Shown here piece after piece: positions 1 through 7,715 of a DNA stretch of 64,000 nt; position 1 is the first letter of the stretch, and every line of letters begins with the position of its first letter. Under the pieces are notes generated by a model. The model was not told the origin of the DNA and searched no databases. It saw nothing but the letters and a program-made list of their open reading frames with translations. Position numbers and translations under genes: made by a program. Origin of the DNA: Sphingorhabdus sp. EL138 (GTDB lineage Bacteria; Pseudomonadota; Alphaproteobacteria; Sphingomonadales; Sphingomonadaceae); the NCBI RefSeq assembly GCF_945882965.1, contig NZ_CAMCWY010000003.1, positions 83,213 to 147,212 on the forward strand. The letters run 5' to 3'.

Positions 1-6
1 TTCAGT

Positions 7-22
7 AAACAAACACTTGTTT
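7..22. promoter_or_regulatory. Inverted repeat AAACAA-N4-TTGTTT, candidate operator
   Basis: The arms AAACAA and TTGTTT are separated by ACAC, about 80 bases upstream of the aldo/keto reductase. Closely similar repeats occur at 52950-52967 and 57466-57479, each in an intergenic region. The symmetry and recurrence suggest a dimeric repressor site, perhaps of a TetR protein. Which regulator binds is not shown. Confidence 0.4.
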
Positions 23-102
23 TATCTGGAAAAGCTAGGCAACAGTGCTAATTGTTATGACGACGGACAGGCTGAAGAAGGGACAAGGTCATTAGCGCGC
101 AA

Positions 103-951
103 TTGATACTGAATGATGGTAGGTTGATGCCGCAATTGGGCTTGGGCTTGATGCGCTTCGGCTCAGAATCGGAAACGGTCGCGGTACTAAGTCGGGCCGT
201 TAGCGCTGGTTATCGGTTGTTCGACAGCGCCGCTGTTTATGGCAATGAGCAGCTAGTGGGTGAAGGTCTTCGCCAGTGCGGGGTGGTCAGGCAGGATCTG
301 TTTGTTACGACCAAGTTGTGGAACACGGAGCACGGTCGCTTAAAGGCCCGCGCTGCGCTGACGGGAAGCCTTGATCGGCTCGGACTTGATCAAATCGATC
401 TATATCTGATCCATTGGCCTCTCCCGATGGAGGACCTTTACGTCGATACGTGGCGTGCGCTGATCGAATTACAAGGCGAGGGGTTGATCGGTTCGATCGG
501 TGTTTCGAACCACACTCAAGAGCAGTTGGTGCGCTTGATTGAAGCAACTGGCGTTGTTCCTGCCGTTAATCAAATCGAGATGCACCCGCGGTTCCAGCAG
601 CACATGCTGCATGAATTCCACAAGCAGCACGGCATTGTAAGTCAAGCTTGGTCACCATTCGGCGGCGGCGGTACCGGCGAAGTTCCAGTGCTTTCCGAGC
701 CGGTTCTTATTAAAATTGCTGCCAAGCATGATTGCACAGTTTCACAGGTTATCCTCCGCTGGCTTACACAACTGGGTGCGTCAGCTATTCCCAAAGCAAC
801 AAGCATGAAGCACCTTGCAGAGAACATTGGCGCGTTGGCATTTGATCTTGACCATGCAGACATGGTTGAGATCGCCTCTCTAGATAGCGAGTATGGCCGG
901 ACAGGGCCCAATCCAATGACCTTCGCCGTAAAAGATTGGTCCGCTTCTTGA
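103..951 (+). CDS. Aldo/keto reductase
   Basis: Probable NADPH-dependent reductase of carbonyl compounds in the cytoplasm. The AKR catalytic tetrad is visible as D41 and Y46 (in FDSAAVYGNE), K71 (TTKLWN) and H104 (LIHWP). Length is normal for the DkgA/DkgB branch, which is about 275-285 residues. The start is uncertain. The listed TTG at 103 lies 19 bases after the purine-rich GAAGAAGGGA and gives an unusually short N-terminus. An in-frame ATT at 91 has a better-spaced ribosome binding site and would add four residues. The gene is alone, and it is followed directly by a duplicated tail of a TonB receptor gene, so it sits at a recombination junction. The substrate is unknown. Confidence 0.85.
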   Translation: MILNDGRLMPQLGLGLMRFGSESETVAVLSRAVSAGYRLFDSAAVYGNEQLVGEGLRQCGVVRQDLFVTTKLWNTEHGRLKARAALTGSLDRLGLDQIDLYLIHWPLPMEDLYVDTWRALIELQGEGLIGSIGVSNHTQEQLVRLIEATGVVPAVNQIEMHPRFQQHMLHEFHKQHGIVSQAWSPFGGGGTGEVPVLSEPVLIKIAAKHDCTVSQVILRWLTQLGASAIPKATSMKHLAENIGALAFDLDHADMVEIASLDSEYGRTGPNPMTFAVKDWSAS

Positions 952-974
952 TCCGCCCTTTCCCTGCACACCTA

Positions 975-1190
975 CAGTTCAATTCTGCGGTACCAGGTGA
1001 TCCTAGAACGTACATGGTCAATGTACGGTTCAATTTTTAATCGCACTGTCTAAAACGAATTGATTATCGCCTCGGAGAGGCGATATCGAATATATGGGCA
1101 CACTCTTTTGGGCTCTGGTTTTGGTTCCTCTTGATTGCAGCCTGTGGCTTTCCCCAATAGCTTGGCGATGCTGGCTATTCTGATATTGAT
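975..1190 (+). pseudogene. Degenerate copy of the TonB receptor 3' end and its downstream DNA
   Basis: Bases 975-1040 still encode QFNSAVPGDPRTYMVNVRFNF plus a stop. This is almost identical to the last 21 codons of the TonB receptor ending at 23162. Similarity continues through the non-coding DNA to 1190, matching 23097-23343, except that about 30 bases carrying most of the hairpin are missing here. The receptor body is absent and the aldo/keto reductase abuts the junction. This is direct evidence of an old duplication or recombination. Confidence 0.85.
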
Positions 1191-1257
1191 AATAAGCTTC
1201 AGTAAGACAGATCCTCGCATTTTTCAAATGTCAGAAGTTTAAAAAATGTGTGCTTTG

Positions 1258-2451
1258 TCAAGTAGGCATTCCTCTTTCGGCTTTTAGTGAGTGACGCGGG
1301 TCGTCGGCCGGATGGGAGTGGTGAGATGGCCCGATGGCATCGGCATCTCCGCCTTCGTAAGAACCTAGCGCTGGAGCTGGGCGCATTGCATCCTTCGATC
1401 GAAAAACCGGCGCGATTGGCAATGGGAGAACAGGGATGTTCACGCCGTCCGCAGTTAGGGTGCGATCGAACAACCCTGTGTGTTTGTTTTGCGGGTGGGA
1501 AACCGCAGTCTGCAGATCTTCAATCAGCGAACAGCACACGTCCTCGCCTTCAAATGCCGCCATCCATTCCGATGCCGTTCGAAGGACGATCAGGCTTTCA
1601 ATGGCATTCGTGGTAGTTTCAGCTTGTGCCTGATCGGCGTCCCGCAATTCGTCAGGCAACCCAATAATTCGGCAGAAATTTAGCCAGAACTGCTGCTCCA
1701 GTGGCGCTGCTGCGATGAAGCGATCGTCGGAGGTGCGATATATCTGGTAACGGGGAGTCCCGCCCGTTGTGAGGCCACCCTTACCCTCCGGCCATTTTGC
1801 AAGGCCCAATCCTTCGCCGAGCGTTTCGTAGGCGAAAGTGTAGAGCGAATCCGCCATAGAAAGGTCGAGATAGGCGCCTTCACCGGTTCGCTGCCTACGC
1901 ATGAGTGCCAGCAGGATATTGATTACTGCTGGGTAGGTGCCGCCAGCTATGTCCGCTGCAAGGACAGGTGGAAGACCTGGCTTGCCGTCGGTCCCGACCG
2001 ATGATCCCAGGAGGCCGCTTTCGGCCATAAAATTGAGATCATGTGACGCCTTGCCGGCCTTGGGGCCGCTCTGGCCCCACCCAGTCAGAGAGCAATAGAT
2101 TATCCCCGGATTCTTCGCCACTATATCTTCGAACCCCAATCCAAGGCGAGACATGACCCCCGGTCTGAACTGTTCGAGAATGATGTCGGCCTTTTCCAGC
2201 AGTGGGTCGAGTCTTGCGCGGTCCTCGCTATCCTTGAGGTTCAGCGTGAGACTTTGCTTGCCGCGATTGAGCATGTGGAAATTGATGCTGCTACCGGCCA
2301 GCCGCGGTTGGTAACTGCGCATCTCGTCGCCGGTACCTGGCCTTTCTATTTTGACGATCGTTGCACCGGCTTCTGCTAGCATCAAGCTTGCAAGCGGACC
2401 GGGAAGAAGGGTGCTGAAATCGAGAACGAGAAGGTTGGTGAGAGGGGGCAT
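1258..2451 (-). CDS. Alpha-methylacyl-CoA racemase-like family III CoA-transferase
   Basis: CaiB/BaiF family protein of 397 residues. It carries the residues expected of an AMACR-type racemase rather than a CoA-transferase. H137 lies in SHDLNF, D167 in AADIAGG and E252 in PLEQQFW, and the spacing equals that of the His126/Asp156/Glu241 set known from the mycobacterial racemase MCR. The likely role is epimerisation of a 2-methyl-branched acyl-CoA so that a stereospecific dehydrogenase can use it. The gene lies downstream of the cupins but is separated from them by 371 bases, so it may have its own promoter. Racemase activity is inferred from these residues. Confidence 0.75.
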   Translation of the reverse strand: MPPLTNLLVLDFSTLLPGPLASLMLAEAGATIVKIERPGTGDEMRSYQPRLAGSSINFHMLNRGKQSLTLNLKDSEDRARLDPLLEKADIILEQFRPGVMSRLGLGFEDIVAKNPGIIYCSLTGWGQSGPKAGKASHDLNFMAESGLLGSSVGTDGKPGLPPVLAADIAGGTYPAVINILLALMRRQRTGEGAYLDLSMADSLYTFAYETLGEGLGLAKWPEGKGGLTTGGTPRYQIYRTSDDRFIAAAPLEQQFWLNFCRIIGLPDELRDADQAQAETTTNAIESLIVLRTASEWMAAFEGEDVCCSLIEDLQTAVSHPQNKHTGLFDRTLTADGVNIPVLPLPIAPVFRSKDAMRPAPALGSYEGGDADAIGPSHHSHPADDPRHSLKAERGMPT

Positions 2452-2822
2452 GTTCGTACCTGCCTATTGGTTGTTGCTGGATGGCGATAACTGTCTCGGG
2501 TTTCTCGGTACTGCCGCGATCGGCGCTGCTAGCGACATCAATTTTGCGAACGGCTCAGGTTGAGCTCCTCTTTGACACCGTGCCTTGGGACACATTTTGA
2601 TGCACACAAGAAGGGAATTAAAAAGGTTGTGTCATTGCTCTCTATGCCGCGCGGGGTCGGGCGCGCACTAGAAAAGATCTAGCAGATATAGATGCGAGGA
2701 CCAGAAGACAAAATACGCAGAGCAGTATCTCGAAAACAACGATTTTTCCTAGCAGTGAGAGGCAGCGCCCCGATGAGCGTTCCTGTCCGCCGGTTTCAGA
2801 GACTTAGCTTTAACCCCAACGA
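2452..2822. other. Intergenic stretch without a recognisable gene
   Basis: This 371-base gap lies between the AMACR-like gene and the cupin gene, both on the minus strand. Only short overlapping open frames were seen, and none resembles a family I know. It presumably carries the racemase promoter. No strong hairpin or sigma-70 pair was identified. Confidence 0.4.
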
Positions 2823-3383
2823 TTACCAGCCCGACCCATCATCGAGGGCTGCCGCTGCGAGAGCGGCCTCAGGCGTCAGCGTAGCCCCCGATTCGTTAAC
2901 GAAATAGATATCAAACGGTGCGTCGGCAACCATGAAAATTAGGCAGTCTTCAACGGACGTGCACCGAAAACGGTGAATGTGGCCACTGGGTAGTTGAGAA
3001 TAGGATCCAACCTTCAGGATAACAGGCCGTTCACCCTTCATTTGCGCAAGCGGGGCGCCTTGCAGCACTACCAATTCCTCCGTCGGAGTATGCCAATGGT
3101 TGGGTACAAGGCAACCCGACCGCATCCGCACCATCAAGGTAGATGCACCAGTTGCCATATTACCTCGCAAAGGCGCGATAGTGGTGCAGGAAGGTACCCC
3201 TGGAACTGCCATGAAGGCTGCATCGGCGGGGCGCTGCAAAAGTATTGCTGGTGTGCCCGACGCATGGGCGGCATGCGCGCCTTGGGAAGCCTCATCTCCC
3301 CCCAAAGCTGCCGCAGCATTGGCTGCACCGGCACTCAACAGGGCAAACGCGGCGGCAGTCAGAGCTGAACATCTTATGGTCAT
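2823..3383 (-). CDS. Exported cupin-domain protein
   Basis: A protein of 186 residues with an Ala-rich hydrophobic N-terminus (residues 8-25) and an ANAAA-type cleavage region, so probably periplasmic. The single cupin domain covers about residues 65-165. Motif one is H96-W-H98-TPTEE, and the second motif has H135 and H137, giving a plausible metal site. The ATG is preceded by GGAG at good spacing. It lies 50 bases downstream of another cupin gene and probably shares its transcript. A frameshifted copy of this gene is found at 17480-17690. Whether it is a dioxygenase, an isomerase or a binding protein cannot be decided. Confidence 0.7.
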   Translation of the reverse strand: MTIRCSALTAAAFALLSAGAANAAAALGGDEASQGAHAAHASGTPAILLQRPADAAFMAVPGVPSCTTIAPLRGNMATGASTLMVRMRSGCLVPNHWHTPTEELVVLQGAPLAQMKGERPVILKVGSYSQLPSGHIHRFRCTSVEDCLIFMVADAPFDIYFVNESGATLTPEAALAAAALDDGSGW

Positions 3384-3433
3384 GGCAGGTCTCCGGAGGG
3401 GTATCTGGTTTCGAGGCGGCAGACGCCTTGGGA

Positions 3434-3985
3434 CTATTTCGCGTGCAGCGCTTGGAACGGCGGTGGCGGCAGGTGATCAGCCGCTCCGTTAGCCTTAGCT
3501 GTGCGATACATCCATTCGCAATCGACGAATTCACCCGTTGGCAGCCCGTCCTCGCCGACGCCACTCAGTCCAGCATAGAAGATGACGAAGAAAGTTGCGC
3601 CATCGGGCCCGATGGTAGGCTTGTGATGAATGCCGCCAGCTTCCACGATATAGTCGCCCTTGAACATCGTACCATATTCGTAGGAAAACTCGCCCTCGAG
3701 AACAAAGGCATGGGCCTCACCGAAGTGATGGTGATCTGGTGTTTCGAGCCCACCGCGCATACGGATAAGCGCCGTAAACATGCTGTGTGCACGATTGATG
3801 TAGAGCAACTTGAACTCGCTGCCTTCCATAGCCCAATTCGTCCAAGGCACTTGCTCGCACCGCACCAGCGATGAACCATCCGGAAAGATCTTCGACATGT
3901 AGCGGTCAGCCACTGCGAAGCCGGATCGATCGTTAGAAGCATTTGGGGCTCCGGTGCTTGCGGATTGCTGAATAATAGTTGACAT
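3434..3985 (-). CDS. Cupin-domain protein, possible dioxygenase
   Basis: A 183-residue protein without a signal peptide. The cupin core has GGLETPDHHHFGEAHAFVLEG (H85, H87, E90) as motif one and GGIHH (H120/H121) as motif two, suiting a mononuclear Fe(II) or other metal site. Size and motifs resemble 2,4'-dihydroxyacetophenone dioxygenase and ChrR-like cupins, which would fit oxidative C-C cleavage. That function is inference. A good AAGGAGAG site precedes the ATG. It lies 50 bases downstream of the OB-fold gene in the minus-strand set read from 5669. Confidence 0.65.
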   Translation of the reverse strand: MSTIIQQSASTGAPNASNDRSGFAVADRYMSKIFPDGSSLVRCEQVPWTNWAMEGSEFKLLYINRAHSMFTALIRMRGGLETPDHHHFGEAHAFVLEGEFSYEYGTMFKGDYIVEAGGIHHKPTIGPDGATFFVIFYAGLSGVGEDGLPTGEFVDCEWMYRTAKANGAADHLPPPPFQALHAK

Positions 3986-4035
3986 ATAACTCTCCTTGTT
4001 TTTTTCGCATCAATTGAAAGGTATAAACATCCCTT

Positions 4036-4479
4036 TTAAACCATATAACTGTTATGTGAACCCCCTTTTTGCCGTGCGCCGAAAAAGGGGCCGTCAGCAT
4101 AGATGACGCTTACCATTTCCACAGCCATACCACACTGCCAAGCCGCATCGCCAATGAAAGGGCAAGCCACGCGTATACCACAATCCAGATCGACGATCCC
4201 GATGGCATAGGGCAAGTCTTCCTCGAAAATAGCCGGACCGGCGTGGACCCGCGTCCACGAATAGATCCTTCCCTCGGTTGTTATTTCCTCCCAATCGATC
4301 ACATCTGTCCAGCAATGTGGGCAGATTGGCTTTGGAGGAAAGCTGTGACGTTGACATCCTCGGCAACGGGTAACAAGGAAGCGGCCTTCGGCAAGCGCAT
4401 CCCAGAACACACGCGTGAACTCGGTGGCCCGCGGCGGATAGCGGCGACTGTGAGACAGTTTCACCAAAGGCATTGTCAT
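4036..4479 (-). CDS. DUF35 Zn-ribbon/OB-fold acyl-CoA-associated protein
   Basis: A 147-residue two-part protein. The N-terminal zinc ribbon has C39-x2-C42 and C53-x2-C56. An OB-fold follows (GRIYSWTRVHAGP onwards). DUF35 proteins are known to bind thiolase-fold partners, for example in the Ltp2-ChsH2 aldolase of steroid side-chain degradation. The start overlaps the end of the thiolase-like gene by 4 bases, which indicates translational coupling and a complex of the two products. Confidence 0.85.
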   Translation of the reverse strand: MTMPLVKLSHSRRYPPRATEFTRVFWDALAEGRFLVTRCRGCQRHSFPPKPICPHCWTDVIDWEEITTEGRIYSWTRVHAGPAIFEEDLPYAIGIVDLDCGIRVACPFIGDAAWQCGMAVEMVSVIYADGPFFGARQKGGSHNSYMV

Positions 4480-5669
4480 TTCGCGGCCTCCAGAACATGC
4501 ACAAGTGCAGCGTTGTAATTGCCTAGCTCGTTCATAAGGAACCCAATCCTTGCGCTATCAACCTGACGCGGACCAGCGCGACCGCGTAGCTGGTCAAAAA
4601 GTTCCACGACGCTGTAAAGCGGCGTAGCGTAGGAGGGGTGGCCTCGCGAAGTCAACCCGCCAGACGTGCCGATAGGTATCTTCCCGCCTAACGATGTCAT
4701 GCCAGTGGCAGCGGCATGCGCTCCAAGCCCTTTGGGAAAGAAGCCTGCCGCTTCGCTGGCCAACACTTCGACGATGGTGCAGGGCGCATAGAGTTCAGCC
4801 AAATCGACAGCATCGGGGCCAAGTCCGGCAGCCTCGAATCCGGCTGTAGCCGCTGTGGCAGCGGCAGTAAAACCGATCATGTCTGCAGGGACATCCCCTA
4901 TCTGGTGAACACCTTCATGGTGAAAGGCTCGCGACCGGATAATGACATAGGAAAGTCCCCGCCGCCGCGCGTATTGCTCGCTGGCAATCACAACGCATGC
5001 CGCGCCGTCACCCCTGGGCGGTACTTCGTATAGCCCCAGCGGTTCAACGATGGAGCGCTGGGCAAGAACTTCTTCCAGCGTGATAGGTTTGCGAAACTGT
5101 GCAAGTGGATTATGGGCTGCATGGCCACGGTTCTTGACGGCGACAGAGGCCACCTCCGAGCGACTGACGCCGTATTCAAACATGTAACGCTGCATGTCGA
5201 GTGCATACCAGCTAATCGGCGTAAAACCGGCTGGGGCGTGAAAATCAACGTCACCCGTCTTGCGCATGCTCTCCATCATGTGATCTCGAGCACTGATAGC
5301 TGTTTCCATATTTATGCCCAGCGCGAGGGCCACTTCCGTGCGACCCAAGGCAACCTCGTCCAGAGCCTTGTCGAAGGCTAGGGCCCCAGTGAGGCCGTTG
5401 CCCAAGACCTCCATGACAATGCCGTCGCAGGGAATGCGTAGATAGCTGGTCATGAAAGTGCTGAAATATTGTTGGCGCGTGTAAGGCCGAGGCTGGGCCA
5501 CAACAATTGCCCCAACCCTCTCCCTCTCGGCACCTGAATCGGCCATGGCCTCGACTACCAGCCGAGCGAGCAGCTCGTGTTCCACCACATGGACTTCTGC
5601 ATTGGAAGGTGTCTGGTGGCGACCTACCGGTAACGCACTGCAGCCAATGATTACGGGGCGGCAAGACAT
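4476..5669 (-). CDS. Thiolase-superfamily protein lacking the nucleophilic Cys (SCPx/Ltp2-like)
   Basis: 397 residues counted from the ATG at 5669, which has GGAGAGG just upstream. A longer frame to 5801 has no such support. The fold is thiolase-like, with GGLTSRGHPSYATPLY near the C-terminus. In the block where thiolases carry CxSG, however, this protein reads VLGNGLTGAL with no Cys. That loss, and the coupled DUF35 gene, match Ltp2-type retro-aldolases, which split a beta-hydroxyacyl-CoA with a branched or tertiary carbon. The gene is divergent from a LysR gene that probably controls it. Aldolase activity is inference. A non-catalytic partner role is the alternative. Confidence 0.7.
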   Translation of the reverse strand: MSCRPVIIGCSALPVGRHQTPSNAEVHVVEHELLARLVVEAMADSGAERERVGAIVVAQPRPYTRQQYFSTFMTSYLRIPCDGIVMEVLGNGLTGALAFDKALDEVALGRTEVALALGINMETAISARDHMMESMRKTGDVDFHAPAGFTPISWYALDMQRYMFEYGVSRSEVASVAVKNRGHAAHNPLAQFRKPITLEEVLAQRSIVEPLGLYEVPPRGDGAACVVIASEQYARRRGLSYVIIRSRAFHHEGVHQIGDVPADMIGFTAAATAATAGFEAAGLGPDAVDLAELYAPCTIVEVLASEAAGFFPKGLGAHAAATGMTSLGGKIPIGTSGGLTSRGHPSYATPLYSVVELFDQLRGRAGPRQVDSARIGFLMNELGNYNAALVHVLEAAK

Positions 5670-5774
5670 AAGCGCCTCTCCAATTGATATGTTTTCCAAA
5701 GGGGTGCTAGGAGACGTCCTTGTTGTCCCACAATTGCAATCGTCGAGGTCATCGTATAGGCGAAATAACGTATT

Positions 5775-5789
5775 ATATAGAAAAAATAT
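5775..5789. promoter_or_regulatory. Candidate LysR box
   Basis: An AT-rich partial dyad (ATAT, seven bases, ATAT) with T-N11-A geometry lies between the divergent LysR and thiolase-like genes. A second small dyad, ATAACGTATTAT, is adjacent. This is the expected place for a LysR site, but AT-rich dyads of this size can arise by chance. Confidence 0.3.
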
Positions 5790-5845
5790 GGTAGACGCCA
5801 TAAGAGCGGTTGGCGATAAAATAATCCAGTCAAGGAGTACGCCTT

Positions 5846-6784
5846 TTGGCCGAATTGTCTCACAAATCGATCATCGAATCCCGCAGATTGCTGTATTTTT
5901 TCTATGTCGCCAAGCATGGCAGCTTTAGCAGGGCTGAAGGGGTGCTGGATGCGCCGCAGCCAGTAATTAGCCGTCAAATTGCGAAGCTTGAGGATGAGCT
6001 TGGCGTGCAGTTGCTGGATCGTAATGGTCGTGGCGTCACGCTGACCCCGTTCGGCGAGATTCTGCTGCGCCATGCCGAGACCATACTGCGTGAAATGGGT
6101 AATGCCATTTCTGAGCTCGACATTGCCAAACGCAAGCCTGCCGGTCAGGTTCGATTGGCTGCGCCTGCTACCTTTATGACCCTCTACATGCCAGAGATTT
6201 TGCGTCGGTTCATGGAGGAATTGCCCGACGTAGAACTGGTTATCACACAGCTCCTGACGGGAGAGATTTATGAAAGGCTGGTCTCCGATTATATCGACAT
6301 CGGTATCGTCCACTCGGTACCCAATAAGACGCGGTTCGAAGTGCGCGAACTGCTGGTGGAACCCATGGTCTGTCTGGTGGAGCATAACCACGCATTGGCC
6401 GGAACATGCACCATCGCTCGCAGCGATCTGGCCGACCAAAGGCTTGCCGTTCCCTCTTCTGCGCATGGCTTGCGGGGCCTGATCGACAGTTACATGGCCG
6501 CGGGAGATATTAGTTTTACGCCGCATGTCCAGATCGACAGCGTTCCTTTGATTCGCGAAGTCGTGGCAGAAGGACAAATGGCAACAATCCTGCCGCAATC
6601 GACAGCCGCGCTCGAATTTAACGACGGCCGGTTTGTTGCGCTTAATCTGCGTCCGACATTCAAACGCTCGCTCTTTGTCGCGCATTTTAAGGACGCTCGC
6701 AACAAGGCAATCGTTGATGCCATGGTCCATCATATCTCGGCAGTAGTGAATGAGAGAACGTTAGCCCTCACCGGCTTGGCCTGA
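5846..6784 (+). CDS. LysR-family transcriptional regulator
   Basis: 312 residues with an N-terminal winged helix-turn-helix (about 12-70; LYFFYVAKHGSFSRAEGVL and PQPVISRQIAKLEDELG) and a LysR substrate-binding domain, a normal family length. The start is a TTG preceded by AAGGAG at 8 bases. It is divergent from the thiolase/DUF35/cupin genes and convergent with the 11-gene operon, whose last gene overlaps its 3' end by 24 bases. Control of the thiolase-like operon, with a pathway intermediate as inducer, is the likely role. Confidence 0.9.
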   Translation: MAELSHKSIIESRRLLYFFYVAKHGSFSRAEGVLDAPQPVISRQIAKLEDELGVQLLDRNGRGVTLTPFGEILLRHAETILREMGNAISELDIAKRKPAGQVRLAAPATFMTLYMPEILRRFMEELPDVELVITQLLTGEIYERLVSDYIDIGIVHSVPNKTRFEVRELLVEPMVCLVEHNHALAGTCTIARSDLADQRLAVPSSAHGLRGLIDSYMAAGDISFTPHVQIDSVPLIREVVAEGQMATILPQSTAALEFNDGRFVALNLRPTFKRSLFVAHFKDARNKAIVDAMVHHISAVVNERTLALTGLA

Positions 6785-7087
6785 CGCTGAAGGCGCTTCA
6801 TTCATGCAGTCTTCCTGGTAATCATAGTCCGCGTCGCTGCGCACCAGATGCAGCGTCCCGCGGTTGTAAATGACCTCAGTCCAAGCATGGTCGACATATC
6901 TGGCGGCGGTGGCGAGATCTTGTGAGGATCGCCATGTCGTCCAAAGCTGGCCGTCAAAATCGATCATAGACTCAATCCGTTCGGCTAGGTGCACCCCAGC
7001 TACCCGTGAACTGGCCTCTAGGGCTGCCAATATGCGGGGATCGGCCGTGCCGCGGACGCCATGCTTGGTGCAGGGTGGCAATGTCAC
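6761..7087 (-). CDS. Small protein of unknown function
   Basis: 108 residues, not recognised. It starts at GTG overlapping the TGA of the preceding gene and has AGAGGG at suitable spacing, so it is probably the last translated gene of the operon. The protein is polar, with no signal peptide, membrane span or Cys cluster, and is acidic near its end (RSDADYDYQEDCMNE). Its 3' end overlaps the LysR gene end on the other strand. Coupled translation supports a real gene. Confidence 0.5.
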   Translation of the reverse strand: MTLPPCTKHGVRGTADPRILAALEASSRVAGVHLAERIESMIDFDGQLWTTWRSSQDLATAARYVDHAWTEVIYNRGTLHLVRSDADYDYQEDCMNEAPSASGQAGEG

Positions 7088-7713
7088 TTCGAAGCCCTCT
7101 GCCAGGCAATTTGAGCACGTCGCGCTGGGGTGAAATCATTGTCACCAAGCGCGCCTTCTAGGACTGCAGTGACTTCATGATGATCGGCCAATCCAGTTCG
7201 CGCAAGTAACGCATTAGGCCCTTCGGGATAGCCAAGGCCCAGCATTAGGGTCTTGTCCATGTCCGCCGCTGACGCCAGTCCATCATCCAGACGCCGGAGC
7301 ACGGCATTGAAATAGGGCCTAATCAAGCGGTTGACAATCCGGCCGGGCCGATCGGCGCAGCATGCCACCACAAACCCGCCGCCTTCGAAGGCCGCCTTCG
7401 CCGCAGCGACGGCATCTTCATCAGTCCAATCCATCGAAACCAGTTCAATCAGATTGCTGGGATCGGCTGTTCCCAATCTAAAACGTGCAAAGCCCACAAT
7501 GCGCGCAGCAATTGGGTCGGCATCCAACCCAATATGGTCGCCCAAGCATTCGTTATTTAGCTCAACTGCTACAAAATCCAGACAGGCTTTTGCCGCGCCG
7601 GAAATCACATCGGCAGCTGCAGTTCCAGCTAGAACGGTCCCACTGCCTGGCATCGGCGGGACATCTTTGGGGAATGAACGGCTCCGTCCAGTGATGATCA
7701 CGTTTACAGGCAT
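7084..7713 (-). CDS. C-terminal module of a PaaH-type 3-hydroxyacyl-CoA dehydrogenase
   Basis: 209 residues with no Rossmann GxGxxG. From about residue 88 onward it reads like the second C-terminal domain of PaaH-type enzymes: LIELVSMDWTDEDA, then ADRPGRIVNRLIRPYFNAV, then GLASAADMDKTLMLGLGYPEGPNALLAR. The preceding gene supplies the NAD-binding and first C-terminal domains. Together they total about 500 residues, close to single-chain PaaH. Spacing is 2 bases from the upstream gene. It probably forms a heteromer with that product in oxidation of a 3-hydroxyacyl-CoA. Confidence 0.7.
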   Translation of the reverse strand: MPVNVIITGRSRSFPKDVPPMPGSGTVLAGTAAADVISGAAKACLDFVAVELNNECLGDHIGLDADPIAARIVGFARFRLGTADPSNLIELVSMDWTDEDAVAAAKAAFEGGGFVVACCADRPGRIVNRLIRPYFNAVLRRLDDGLASAADMDKTLMLGLGYPEGPNALLARTGLADHHEVTAVLEGALGDNDFTPARRAQIAWQRASK

Positions 7714-7715
7714 TG

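Noticed and set aside
785..1033. 82-codon minus-strand frame resembling 23063-23260
   Set aside because: The likeness is only the antisense reading of the duplicated TonB tail.
5651..6733. 360-codon minus-strand frame
   Set aside because: It lies entirely opposite the LysR gene and part of the divergent promoter, and has no family motif.
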